64,000 nucleotides of DNA from Caldisphaera sp. (GTDB lineage: Archaea; Thermoproteota; Thermoprotei_A; Sulfolobales; Acidilobaceae). The notes beneath the pieces were generated by a model. It was not told the origin of the DNA, did not search any database, and worked only from the letters and a program-made list of their open reading frames with translations. Shown piece after piece: positions 1 through 8,477 of the stretch (the first letter of the stretch is position 1; each line of letters starts with the position of its first letter). A program made the position numbers and the translations under genes. The DNA lies in the NCBI RefSeq assembly GCF_023256325.1, contig NZ_JAGDXI010000015.1, forward strand, positions 20,305-84,304, given 5' to 3'.

Positions 1-78
<78 letters not shown>

Positions 79-171
79 TCCGCATATATTGCTATTTTAT
101 TTAGGATTAAAAACACTACTGTCAGTTTGAAAGAAGATATGGTTAAATATCCCTAACCAAAAAAGTTAGAT

Positions 172-612
172 TTATTGAGATTTCTTAGACCTGGCACAAG
201 CCCCTAGGCCTTTTGCAATATCGAGCAATATACCTAATCCTTGAGACACATCAGGATCTCCTAAGGCTCTCATTAATCCTAATAAACCTAATTTTCTTGG
301 CTTACTAACATCCACATTCCCTAACGCATTAAAGGCACAATTTGTTAAATCTTCAACAGCCATTTTTGCCTTTGCATATTGAGTTCCATCAACTTTTTCA
401 ATACCTCTGCCTAATGTTGCTAGTAAGCCTGCTAGTCTCATTAATACTGGATCATCCGCTACTGTCAAGAACGTATCATCAGATTTTTCAGCTAGATAAT
501 TTAAAAGACCTAGAAGACCGCTCTTTTTAAGAGCAGCAACAGAATTTAATAACTCTCCTAAAGTTTGAGCTTGAACTTCGGGTGAAACTTCCTCTACATT
601 TCCTTCTACCAT
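172..612 (-). CDS. DUF1641 family protein (copy 1)
   Basis: A small, mostly helical soluble protein of about 146 residues. The C-terminal part reads R-A-L-G-D-P-D-V-S-Q-G-L-G-I-L-L-D, the hallmark of DUF1641, a family often encoded beside sulfide:quinone oxidoreductase-like flavoproteins or formate dehydrogenase genes. It follows such a flavoprotein directly, so the two probably form one functional unit; its biochemical role is unknown. The ATG at 612 is preferred over the GTG at 621, since GAGGTGAG lies just upstream of 612 and the GTG falls inside that SD. A second DUF1641 gene lies at 1908-2318. Confidence 0.85.
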   Translation of the reverse strand: MVEGNVEEVSPEVQAQTLGELLNSVAALKKSGLLGLLNYLAEKSDDTFLTVADDPVLMRLAGLLATLGRGIEKVDGTQYAKAKMAVEDLTNCAFNALGNVDVSKPRKLGLLGLMRALGDPDVSQGLGILLDIAKGLGACARSKKSQ

Positions 613-622
613 CTTTCTCACC

Positions 623-1804
623 TCAGAATTTTAAAGAGTCAATCCAACCTCCATAGAATCCTTGCTTCAATAACCTTCCAACAGTATATTTACCAACAAA
701 GTAACATTTTGGTACATACATCCCTTTTTGTTCATCAAATGGTACTTCGCAAGTTCCCATCCATCCTCTTTCTCCTGCGTATCCGACGCATGTAACTGGG
801 CTATAAGGCTGTGCGGGGGCGAATCCGGTTAAATCAGCTATTATATTACCTGATGCAGTAATTGCCATGGATTCAACAAATACTCCTGCTAAACCAATTC
901 CTATTGTTGGTAAACTATGTTCTCCAGCCATGTATACATCATCATATTGTGGATGCCTCATACTTCTAGGCATAGCTGGTGACCATCTTGGATCCTGCTT
1001 AAATACAAAGCCTTCACTATTTTCCAATGCTTTTGGTAATCTTGCAGGCGGAATCTTTACTAATAAATCATATTTAAATTCACCAGAACTTGTTACAACT
1101 GTTTTCTTTTGAACATCAACTTCTCTAAGTTTCGCATTTGGCACATATTCTACTCCAAACTCGTCCAAAGTTTCCTTTAAAAATCTTGATATTTCAGGCC
1201 CTAAACCTCCATTTGGAACTGGCATTATTGGAGCAGGTATTGGATCCAATAATGTAACTTTCGCTTTTCTACCCCTTTGCTTTGTGTATAAAGAAAGCAT
1301 CGGCGCGGCTTCGTATGGATAAATTCCGCATCTATAGGGGAATTCTGGAACTAGTAAAACAATATTAGAATTATCTTTAACTTGGCTTAATGCTTTTTTC
1401 ATCTCTAATGCTCCTTCTAATGTAAAGTTATGAACACCATCTTTATCTAATCCTGGATAGGCATTCCAACCTTGGTCTGTACCTAATGAAACCACTAGGT
1501 AATCATACTGATATTTGCCTTTAGCTCCGACAACAGTTCTATTAGCAGCATCTATTTTTTGAATTTCATCTACAGCTGTTTTAATGCCATATTTTTCCAT
1601 ATTCACAACAGGAGCCCTAGTATCTTCGGGCTCTCCATAACCGAAGGCTACATCAAAGAAGAGAGGAGGCATGTAATGAAAACCATCTTTGTTTACAACC
1701 AAAACCTCTGCATCTATATTTTTCTTTTTAATCTGTTCTTTTAGTCTTTTTGCTGAAATATAACCACCAATACCGCCACCTGCTATAACAATCTTTTTTG
1801 TCAA
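623..1804 (-). CDS. Sulfide:quinone oxidoreductase-like FAD protein (copy 1)
   Basis: A flavoprotein of the pyridine nucleotide-disulfide oxidoreductase superfamily, likely moving electrons from sulfide or another sulfur compound to the quinone pool at the membrane surface. The N-terminal Rossmann motif GGGIGG binds FAD, and a second nucleotide-fold ATG-like segment is V-S-L-G-T near residue 110. Cysteines near residues 162 (RCGIYPYE), 342, 355 and 370 (numbered from the GTG at 1813) could supply the redox pair. A TTG at 1804 follows a GGTGG SD better than the in-frame GTG at 1813. It is one base from the DUF1641 ORF downstream, suggesting translational coupling. Substrate is inferred from the family. 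Confidence 0.85.
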   Translation of the reverse strand: MTKKIVIAGGGIGGYISAKRLKEQIKKKNIDAEVLVVNKDGFHYMPPLFFDVAFGYGEPEDTRAPVVNMEKYGIKTAVDEIQKIDAANRTVVGAKGKYQYDYLVVSLGTDQGWNAYPGLDKDGVHNFTLEGALEMKKALSQVKDNSNIVLLVPEFPYRCGIYPYEAAPMLSLYTKQRGRKAKVTLLDPIPAPIMPVPNGGLGPEISRFLKETLDEFGVEYVPNAKLREVDVQKKTVVTSSGEFKYDLLVKIPPARLPKALENSEGFVFKQDPRWSPAMPRSMRHPQYDDVYMAGEHSLPTIGIGLAGVFVESMAITASGNIIADLTGFAPAQPYSPVTCVGYAGERGWMGTCEVPFDEQKGMYVPKCYFVGKYTVGRLLKQGFYGGWIDSLKF

Positions 1805-1907
1805 GCTAACCACCTTTCCTTTTAAATTGTTAATACATCACTTTAAAAAGCCTTACTAATAAAAAATATTAAACGTTGAAAACAAATAAAAAATAAATAT
1901 TATAAAC

Positions 1908-2318
1908 TTATGAACCCAAGGCCTTTAATAAATTTAGCATAACATTTAATCCTTTTGAAACCTCTGGTTCTGATAATGTTGTGATCATCTTAGATATTGA
2001 CATTGGTTTGACTTTTTCTTCAGCCTTAATAGCTTTAAATGCATTACTTAATTTTTCAAGCATCTGTTTGTCTAAGGATTGTAATAAGCTTAACATTAAC
2101 TCAATTTTTTCTAAGTTTTCTTGTCTTGTTAGTTGCTCTATTAACTTAATTAGTTGAGGTAGCCTATCAATTATCAGAAAGGTCTCCTCACTCACAACTA
2201 ACTTAGATATCGCCTTTAAGAGTTCTTCATCTTTTAAAATATTATTTACCATTTCAACCAAATGAAGAAGCCTTTCGAGGCTTTCTGATTGGAGTTCTGC
2301 CTCATTTATTTCCTCCAT
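1908..2318 (-). CDS. DUF1641 family protein (copy 2)
   Basis: A 136-residue helical protein ending in the DUF1641 signature (T-L-S-E-P-E-V-S-K-G-L-N-V-M-L-N-L-L-K-A-L-G). It starts at an ATG preceded by AGGTGAT and begins 6 bases after the second sulfide:quinone oxidoreductase-like gene ends, repeating the flavoprotein-DUF1641 pairing seen at 172-1804. The two DUF1641 proteins are clearly divergent in sequence, so this is an old duplication or two separately maintained modules. Function is not known; a small partner or membrane-docking subunit of the flavoprotein is a guess. Confidence 0.85.
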   Translation of the reverse strand: MEEINEAELQSESLERLLHLVEMVNNILKDEELLKAISKLVVSEETFLIIDRLPQLIKLIEQLTRQENLEKIELMLSLLQSLDKQMLEKLSNAFKAIKAEEKVKPMSISKMITTLSEPEVSKGLNVMLNLLKALGS

Positions 2319-2324
2319 ACCATA

Positions 2325-3512
2325 TCACCTAAACAACTTCCATAAAACCTCTGGTTGTGTATTTTCAAAATAAACATCAAATATAGGATCCCAGAATTCA
2401 GGATGTCTTATTATATCCCAATAAGCATCTGCAAACAATCTCTTCATTATAAAATTAATTGTATTAGCTGGAACCTTTGCTGCAGGATGATTATAATCGC
2501 TTATAACAAATGTTCCTTTTTCGAATCCTAATTCTGTTGGACAATTTGTTCTTCCTGTATTCCTAGCATCTAATCCTAAAACCCTTTTAGAAACAACTTT
2601 TGCTTGTAAATGAGCTGTAACTCCAGTCTTTGCATTAGCTGAAGTTGATGCATCTCCTATTGCAAATGCATCATCATATTTCAATATTTGATTTGTAAAC
2701 TTATCGGCATTTATAAAACCATCTTGGTTGATTGCGTCATCTGGTTTAATTTCAATTTTTGGTCCCTTGTGAACTGGGACTACAATAGCTGCATCGTAGC
2801 TTAATTCTTCTCCTTCTAGAGACGTTATCTTTTTATTTTCTGTATCAATTTTATCTGCTGTGAAGAAAGTCATTACATTAATGCCTCTTTCTTTTAGTAT
2901 AGGCTCTAGTACTTCATTAAACGTTTCTGCAGGATAAGCCCTAGGATATGGTACTGCTAATATCATATTAATATCATTTCTAACTCCTCTCAATCTAAAC
3001 ACTTCATCTGCTAACAAAATACCTTCATAAGGTGATGGCGGACATCTATGGTATGGATCTCCTACAGCTATTACAAATGTCCCTTTTTTCATATTACTAA
3101 CAACATCGAAAACCTTTGACGCATTTTGAGGTGTAGAATGAAAATCTCCATATTGCTCTACTAGCTTTTCATTTCCATCGATGCCTTTATGTTCTATTGT
3201 AACTCCTGGAGCAATTGCTACATAATCATAGTTCATAGTTTTATTATTGCTTAAAGTTACTATCCTGTCTTGTAAATCAACTTTTTTAACTCTATCTATA
3301 ACTAAATTTACACCCTTTACTAATAAAGAGCTTAATGATCTATATAAATTAGAATAATCATTTCTAAATGCTATTTGCAATAACTGAGGCCAATAATAGT
3401 GATATGGGCTATCATTTATAACGGTAACATCAAAATCTTTAACTAAAGAGTTAGCCAGAATAGCCCCTCCAGCCCCTCCCCCTACTATCAAAAATTTCTT
3501 TTTTTCTGCCAT
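2325..3512 (-). CDS. Sulfide:quinone oxidoreductase-like FAD protein (copy 2)
   Basis: A second FAD-dependent oxidoreductase, about 395 residues. GGGAGGA near the N-terminus is the dinucleotide-binding motif. The redox cysteines expected for sulfide:quinone oxidoreductases have candidates at C160 (HRCPPSPYE) and C327 (TNCPTEL), numbered from 3521; this RCPP pattern is closer to the classical enzyme than copy 1. A C-terminal segment rich in aromatic residues could dock on the membrane, as in the family. It sits between tusA and a DUF1641 gene in one minus-strand run. The ATG at 3512 is chosen; a GTG at 3521 in the same frame is the alternative. Confidence 0.87.
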   Translation of the reverse strand: MAEKKKFLIVGGGAGGAILANSLVKDFDVTVINDSPYHYYWPQLLQIAFRNDYSNLYRSLSSLLVKGVNLVIDRVKKVDLQDRIVTLSNNKTMNYDYVAIAPGVTIEHKGIDGNEKLVEQYGDFHSTPQNASKVFDVVSNMKKGTFVIAVGDPYHRCPPSPYEGILLADEVFRLRGVRNDINMILAVPYPRAYPAETFNEVLEPILKERGINVMTFFTADKIDTENKKITSLEGEELSYDAAIVVPVHKGPKIEIKPDDAINQDGFINADKFTNQILKYDDAFAIGDASTSANAKTGVTAHLQAKVVSKRVLGLDARNTGRTNCPTELGFEKGTFVISDYNHPAAKVPANTINFIMKRLFADAYWDIIRHPEFWDPIFDVYFENTQPEVLWKLFR

Positions 3513-3532
3513 ATTAATCACGCTTAAAAAAA

Positions 3533-3772
3533 TTATTTTTTAGCTGTAATTTTAATAATTGCTATAATTTTATCCTTTTCTTCCCTTAACTCGACTAATT
3601 CATTTTTCGTTCTCTCAATCCATGCTTTTATATCGCTCTTAAAACCAGGATCAGTAGCCCAAATTTCTAATACATCTCCATTTTTAGCATCTCTATAAGC
3701 TTTTGTTAAATTCGTGATAGGCCCAGGGCATGACAGACCTCTCGCGTCTACAACTTTTTTAGCTTCGCTCAT
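3533..3772 (-). CDS. tusA: TusA-family sulfur carrier protein
   Basis: A 79-residue sulfurtransferase of the TusA/SirA family, which carries sulfane sulfur as a persulfide on one cysteine. The signature A-R-G-L-S-C-P-G-P is present, with the active cysteine at residue 15. The open frame extends 26 codons upstream to 3850 into the dsrE-like gene, but the ATG at 3772 has a GGTGAG SD and lines up with the family's usual N-terminus. Beside a DsrE-like protein and two sulfide oxidoreductase-like enzymes it most likely passes sulfur between enzymes in cytoplasmic sulfur oxidation or thiol modification. Confidence 0.93.
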   Translation of the reverse strand: MSEAKKVVDARGLSCPGPITNLTKAYRDAKNGDVLEIWATDPGFKSDIKAWIERTKNELVELREEKDKIIAIIKITAKK

Positions 3773-3782
3773 ATTTCTCACC

Positions 3783-4187
3783 TTAAATAAACAATGTTTG
3801 ACCTCCTTCAGCTTGTTGTAAAAATGTTGCAACTCCAACAATATCATCAATCAATTCATTGAAATCTTCTTTCTTTAGCCCCATGACAGATGCCATTAAG
3901 CTGCACGCATATACTTTTGCCCCCATAGATTTAGCTTCTTTTACCATTTCTATCCATGAAGGTGCGTTGCTTTTCTTCATACCTTCCATTAGCATTGGAA
4001 CCATATTTTCAAATTCCTTCGGCCATACAGGATTTGATTGCTTTTTTGTGAATTTAGTTAATGCCCATCCTGTTACAAAAATTTGCACATCCATACCTAG
4101 GGCAGCTGCGCCCTGGGCTATAACCCCTACAGGAATTAATTTATCATCCGTACCCGAATAAACTATAATAGATAGCTTAGACAACAT
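3783..4187 (-). CDS. DsrE-family sulfur-handling protein
   Basis: A 134-residue protein of the DsrE/DsrF-like family (the DsrE2-type subgroup found next to TusA). One cysteine, C95 in K-V-Y-A-C-S-L, sits where the family carries its persulfide. It starts at an ATG behind AGGTG and is the first gene of the minus-strand sulfur cluster, ending 10 bases before tusA. DsrE-TusA pairs in archaea shuttle thiosulfate or persulfide sulfur; here the downstream sulfide:quinone oxidoreductase-like genes make the same role likely. An alternative is a general peroxiredoxin-like or regulatory protein. Confidence 0.88.
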   Translation of the reverse strand: MLSKLSIIVYSGTDDKLIPVGVIAQGAAALGMDVQIFVTGWALTKFTKKQSNPVWPKEFENMVPMLMEGMKKSNAPSWIEMVKEAKSMGAKVYACSLMASVMGLKKEDFNELIDDIVGVATFLQQAEGGQTLFI

Positions 4188-4359
4188 ACCACACCTCTCA
4201 CTTTAATATTTCCTTTGTAGAGAATCTTATATTTTAACATATACACTATCTATACAATAAAAATAGTATAATTTATATACTAGTCTCTATAAAGAAAATC
4301 AAAAACTATTTTAAATATAATATAAATTTAAATTCCCTAGAAAACAAAATTCATATTAG
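4188..4359. promoter_or_regulatory. Divergent promoter region of the sulfur cluster
   Basis: A very AT-rich spacer between the minus-strand dsrE-like gene and a plus-strand gene. A TTTAAATA box at about 4311-4318 could serve the plus-strand gene, and a TTAAAATATAA-like box around 4227-4238 (minus strand) is placed to drive the sulfur cluster. No convincing operator was found. Confidence 0.4.
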
Positions 4360-4806
4360 GTGCTGAATAGAGTTATGGAGCAATTCCCACTTGTTTATGT
4401 AGATCAGGTAATAGGTCTTGTAAAATATTTAAATTCGATAGGTGGTAGGGTAGACTCTTCTAGATTAGATGAAATGCTAGACGTGGACTTAGATATCTTG
4501 CCTCATGTAATTAAAGCAGCTGAGATGTTAGGCCTTATAAAACAGGAAAACGGAGATCTAGTATTAACTGAAGTAGGTAAAAAAATGGAGGATATGGAAA
4601 ACAAAGATTTAAGAATTATTTTGAAAAAGATAAATAAAAATATAGAACCATTTAAAGATATAATAGCTGAAGTTAAAAAGAATAAAATAACTCTAGAGCA
4701 ATTAAATAAAATTTTAGAAAAAAATGGTTATACTAATTTAGACGTTGCACTACCTGTAATAACGCAATGGTTGGCATTAATAGGAATAAGTGTCGTTTCA
4801 GATTGA
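4360..4806 (+). CDS. AAA-associated winged-helix domain protein
   Basis: A 148-residue, all-helical protein resembling the C-terminal AAA-associated domain attached to some archaeal nitrate/sulfonate/bicarbonate ABC transporter ATPases, here standing alone without an ATPase. The N-terminal 60 residues look like a winged helix (segments V-D-S-S-R-L-D-E-M-L and A-E-M-L-G-L-I), so it may bind DNA or a protein partner. It diverges from the sulfur cluster and could regulate it, which is inference from position only. The GTG at 4360 is the longest start; an ATG at 4375 is equally possible because neither has well-spaced SD. Confidence 0.6.
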   Translation: MLNRVMEQFPLVYVDQVIGLVKYLNSIGGRVDSSRLDEMLDVDLDILPHVIKAAEMLGLIKQENGDLVLTEVGKKMEDMENKDLRIILKKINKNIEPFKDIIAEVKKNKITLEQLNKILEKNGYTNLDVALPVITQWLALIGISVVSD

Positions 4807-4992
4807 ATTTTTTAATAATTATGATTTTAACTTTATTTAAGCTTATTACCTCTGCCATAAAAAGTTCTATTTAGAACTCTAATCTATAATAATCTCAATG
4901 ATCAAATATAATAAATTTAATAATAAGAAATAATTGAATTATAGTTGTTGTTTTTAGCACAAGATCTGTTTACTTTAAAGTGTTTTATATTT

Positions 4993-5352
4993 TTATATTA
5001 AATCCTTTTCTTGAGCTTCTTGTAACTTATCTGGAGCTATTACCATAACCATTTTATTTACCATCAACTCAACGATTTTTTTAATGCCTCTTTGACCAGG
5101 TGAATATTTTGACCTGACAATATCAACTTCTTCCAATCTCCTTATTTGGCTGCTTACATTAGCCTTGCTTTGGTTTACTAAATTTGCCAAATCTTCTAAG
5201 TCAGCAGGCCCTTTTTGCAGTATTGCTAATATTTTTGCTCTAGTATCGCTTGCCAATGCCGACGAAACCTTAGCGATTGCTTTGGGTCCAATTACATACA
5301 ATACCTTATCCCTTTCATAAATACCTTCCTTAGCAGGCACACTTTCTGTCAT
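4993..5352 (-). CDS. ArsR-like winged-helix transcriptional regulator
   Basis: A 119-residue regulator with one winged helix: a segment S-A-L-A-S-D-T-R-A-K-I-L-A-I-L followed by A-D-L-E-D-L-A-N-L-V and the recognition helix S-K-A-N-V-S-S-Q-I-R-R-L-E-E. No cysteine metal site is visible, so it is not a classical metal sensor. It starts at an ATG with GTGA upstream. It sits between the sulfur cluster and RIO2; an 18-bp perfect palindrome lies 131 bases upstream of its start. Regulating its own gene or the sulfur genes is plausible but unproven. Confidence 0.8.
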   Translation of the reverse strand: MTESVPAKEGIYERDKVLYVIGPKAIAKVSSALASDTRAKILAILQKGPADLEDLANLVNQSKANVSSQIRRLEEVDIVRSKYSPGQRGIKKIVELMVNKMVMVIAPDKLQEAQEKDLI

Positions 5353-5482
5353 ATCATTTCACTCTCTGCTTCTAACTATCTCAGCGTTTAATATCTATGC
5401 AATACAGGGTTAATATTTTTTTGTATCCAATATAGTTATTAAAGTATTAATTTTATTATTTAAAAAACAGCTAATCTTTCAT

Positions 5483-5500
5483 TTACAAATATATTTGTAA
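5483..5500. promoter_or_regulatory. 18-bp perfect palindrome, possible operator
   Basis: TTACAAATATATTTGTAA reads the same on both strands. It lies in the gap between the ArsR-like gene and RIO2. Because the genome is so AT-rich, palindromes of this length will occur by chance a few times per window, so a regulatory role is only a suggestion. Confidence 0.3.
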
Positions 5501-5643
5501 CATATTCCCACTTTAGTAAAAAATAAAATACATTCTATAATAAATTATAAAAATTTTAAATGCTGTATAAAAGCATTAAATACAGAAGAAATAATTACAG
5601 TGATAAAAAATTGGGGATATCATTAAAGGAGAAATACTACAAC

Positions 5644-6513
5644 ATGGATACAAATGATTTCAAAGTTTTAAGTTTAATTGAAAGGCTAATGAAAAAGTAC
5701 GGTTTTGTTCCTTTAGAATTAATTGAGAAGGCGTCTAAATTACCGTCGAGTTCCATTAAGCGCACGATACAAAAACTGCTTGACTTTCATCTAATAGTTT
5801 CTGAAACTTCCCCTTTTTATGGTTACCAATTAACTTTTGATGGATTAGACATGCTATCTGTAAGATTCTATTTTAATAAAAATATTATTTCGGATTTAGG
5901 GCATAAAATAAATACTGGTAAAGAAAGTGATATTTATATTGCTCAATTAGTTTCTGGAAAGGAATCGGTTATTAAATTTCATAGAGAAGGAAGAACATCA
6001 TTTAAAGCAATAAAAAGAAAAAGAGAATTTGATTTCAAGAAATGGATATCATGGATAGACTTATCAAAAAAAGTTGCTTTAAGAGAATTTAAAATTTTAA
6101 ATGAACTATGGAAAAATGGAGCTAACGTGCCAGAGCCTATTTATAACAACAGAAATTCTTTCATTATGGAAAAAATTGATGGGATAGAGCTATATAAACT
6201 TAAGTATTTAGATAAGGAAATAGCTAAAATTATATTAAATGATATAATAATAACATTAAGGATTGCCTATACGAAAATAGGTATAATACATGGAGATCTA
6301 AGCCCATATAATATAATAGTTAGTAATAATGAAAAGCCAAGAGGTTTTATAATAGATTGGCCGCAATATATAAGAATAAAGAACAAAAATTCAGATATAG
6401 TTTTAAAAAAAGAACTTGAATATTTAGCCTTTTATTTGCATAAAAAATCTGGAGTAGAGGTAAAAGTAGAAGAGCTAATAAATAATATTAAGGGGGGAAT
6501 TGATGGAAGATAA
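5644..6513 (+). CDS. rio2: RIO2-family serine/threonine protein kinase
   Basis: An atypical kinase/ATPase that in archaea and eukaryotes acts in late maturation of the small ribosomal subunit. Numbering from the ATG at 5644 (289 residues), residues 1-80 form the RIO2-specific winged helix (I-E-R-L-M-K-K-Y-G-F-V-P-L-E-L-I), followed by the kinase fold with the nucleotide lysine near 111 (VIKFH), catalytic loop HGDLSPYN (D218, N223) and metal-binding D238. The last motif is IIDWPQ where most family members have IDFPQ. The open frame extends to 5560, but the family N-terminus and an AAGGAG favour 5644. It overlaps the DUF460 gene by 11 bases. Confidence 0.93.
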   Translation: MDTNDFKVLSLIERLMKKYGFVPLELIEKASKLPSSSIKRTIQKLLDFHLIVSETSPFYGYQLTFDGLDMLSVRFYFNKNIISDLGHKINTGKESDIYIAQLVSGKESVIKFHREGRTSFKAIKRKREFDFKKWISWIDLSKKVALREFKILNELWKNGANVPEPIYNNRNSFIMEKIDGIELYKLKYLDKEIAKIILNDIIITLRIAYTKIGIIHGDLSPYNIIVSNNEKPRGFIIDWPQYIRIKNKNSDIVLKKELEYLAFYLHKKSGVEVKVEELINNIKGGIDGR

Positions 6514-8476
6514 AAAAGAATTTTTTATTGGCATTGATATAGAAAGTGGAAGCCCCCTCTCTAAAGAAAATCATAAATTTACTGCCATTATATTAGACAA
6601 AGATTTAAAAATGATTAACAAAATTAATGGAGTCTCTTTGTCTTCTCTAATTAGGCTTGCATGGGAATGGAGACCTAAATTAATTGCAACAGATAACATA
6701 TTTGAGATAGTTCCTGACGAAAAATCTTTGTCTAAATTTCTCTCTCTTCTTCCCCCTAATACTCAGCTAATCCAAGTAACAATAAATGAAGGCAAATTTG
6801 TTGAATTAAAAGATGTAGCAAAACAATTAAATTTAGAGATAGACCAAGCAAAGCTTTCACCAAGCAAAACAGCTTACTTAGCAGCAGTAATTGCAGCTAA
6901 AGGTAAAGGAGTAAAAATTGGTTTTAGCAATGAAAAAACACAAGTTATAGTATCTAAAGGTAGGTGGTCAAAAAGCGGTGGTATGAGCCAAGGTAGATAT
7001 CAAAGAAGAATAAGGGCATCTGTAAATATTGCTGCTAATAAAATTAAAGAATCTCTTGAAAAAGCAGGTATTGATTATGATATGTTTGTAAGAAAGGGAG
7101 AAGGTGGTATAGATTCTGCAGTTTTTACTGTGTATGCCCCAAGAGAGAAATTATTTGGTATAGTTAAACCTCATAAAGGAATAGATTACAGTATATCAAT
7201 TAAATCTGTTTATGATGGAAAAATCTTGTTTGGAAACAATACTGAAAAACCTGATAAACCAATAATAGTGGGTATTGATCCAGGTATTACTGCAGGAATA
7301 GCAATTATAGATCTAAATGGAAATATATTATATCTAGGAAGCAAGAAAGAAATGGATAGAGGAGATATAATATCTCTTATTTACTCCTATGGAAGACCTA
7401 TTTTGTTAGCCGTTGATGTTGATATAATACCTGACATGGTTAAAAAACTTGCTGGCCAGATAAATGCTGAAATTTATGTCCCTCCTGAAGACATGCTCGT
7501 TGTAGATAAAAGCAACCTTGCATTAAAAGCAACGGGCGGAGATAATCCTGATACAACACATGAAAGAGATGCCTTAGCAGCCGCCTATAAGGCTTACCTT
7601 AATTATAAATCAAAGTTATCACAAGTAGAATCTTATGTAGAAAAAATAGACATAGACCTTGATGTAGAAAAAATAAAAGCAGATGTGATAAAAGGTATAA
7701 CCATAGCTGAAGCTATAGAAAAACAAATCAATGAGATGCTGAACTTAAATGAAAACTACAAAGAGCAAATCAATAACAATTGCAACAATGATAATCAAAG
7801 TTTTAACGAATTAATTTACAAAATACAAAAATTAGAAGCAGAAAAAATTGTACTCGAAAATAAGCTCAATGAAATGAAAAAATCGCTTTCTATAGCTGAA
7901 AATGAAGTTAGAATTGCTAAACAAAACTTAAAAGCAGAGCTACTAAAAGATGAAGAAATAAAGAAGCTTAAAGGAGATGTTACTAGACTTAATTCACTTA
8001 TTAATGAAATTGAAATGAACTTAAACGTTGCAAATGAAAAAAACAATATATTTAAAAGCGTTTTAATAAAAATATTAAACAATGAGCTAATAATTTTAAA
8101 AAGATTACAATCTTTAAAAATAAACAATATTAAAAAAATTGAAGAAATTTATGGAAAAATAAAAGAAGGAGATGTTATATTAGTTGAAGATCAAGGATCA
8201 TTTGAAAACGAAGCATTAAATTATATAGAAAAAAGCAAAGTCTATGGGGTTTTATTAAATAGAGATGATACTACTCTTTCAGAACTCTTAACAAAAAAAG
8301 GAATTGTTGTTTTAAATAAAACCAAATATAATATTTTCGATATAGATATTTTCACTTTTGGTCCATCAACAATATTAAGTGATATAAAAAGAAAAGGAAA
8401 GGAAATCAGAAAAACTAATGAGGATAACATCAATTTGAAAAATATAATAGAGCAATATAGAAAAAATAAATTTTAA
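6503..8476 (+). CDS. DUF460 protein with RNase H-like fold and coiled coil
   Basis: A 657-residue archaeal protein of the DUF460 family, proposed from structure prediction to hold RNase H-like nuclease folds. The first part has F-I-G-I-D-I-E-S-G and a second fold starts near residue 250 with V-G-I-D-P-G-I-T-A-G; later acidic residues (L-L-A-V-D-V-D; T-T-H-E-R-D-A-L-A-A-A-Y) complete a likely metal-binding set. Residues about 430-540 form a long coiled coil, and the last 120 residues are a small alpha/beta domain. The ATG at 6503, six bases after AGGGGGG, is the start. It is translationally coupled to RIO2, hinting at a role in ribosomal RNA processing (inference). Confidence 0.85.
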   Translation: MEDKKEFFIGIDIESGSPLSKENHKFTAIILDKDLKMINKINGVSLSSLIRLAWEWRPKLIATDNIFEIVPDEKSLSKFLSLLPPNTQLIQVTINEGKFVELKDVAKQLNLEIDQAKLSPSKTAYLAAVIAAKGKGVKIGFSNEKTQVIVSKGRWSKSGGMSQGRYQRRIRASVNIAANKIKESLEKAGIDYDMFVRKGEGGIDSAVFTVYAPREKLFGIVKPHKGIDYSISIKSVYDGKILFGNNTEKPDKPIIVGIDPGITAGIAIIDLNGNILYLGSKKEMDRGDIISLIYSYGRPILLAVDVDIIPDMVKKLAGQINAEIYVPPEDMLVVDKSNLALKATGGDNPDTTHERDALAAAYKAYLNYKSKLSQVESYVEKIDIDLDVEKIKADVIKGITIAEAIEKQINEMLNLNENYKEQINNNCNNDNQSFNELIYKIQKLEAEKIVLENKLNEMKKSLSIAENEVRIAKQNLKAELLKDEEIKKLKGDVTRLNSLINEIEMNLNVANEKNNIFKSVLIKILNNELIILKRLQSLKINNIKKIEEIYGKIKEGDVILVEDQGSFENEALNYIEKSKVYGVLLNRDDTTLSELLTKKGIVVLNKTKYNIFDIDIFTFGPSTILSDIKRKGKEIRKTNEDNINLKNIIEQYRKNKF

Positions 8477-8477
8477 A

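Noticed and set aside
867-1112. Plus-strand frame inside the first flavoprotein gene
   Set aside because: Antisense shadow of a well-supported gene; no SD and low-quality composition.
7816-8433. Minus-strand frames opposite DUF460
   Set aside because: Mirror of the lysine-rich coiled coil, giving S/F-rich translations typical of antisense reading.
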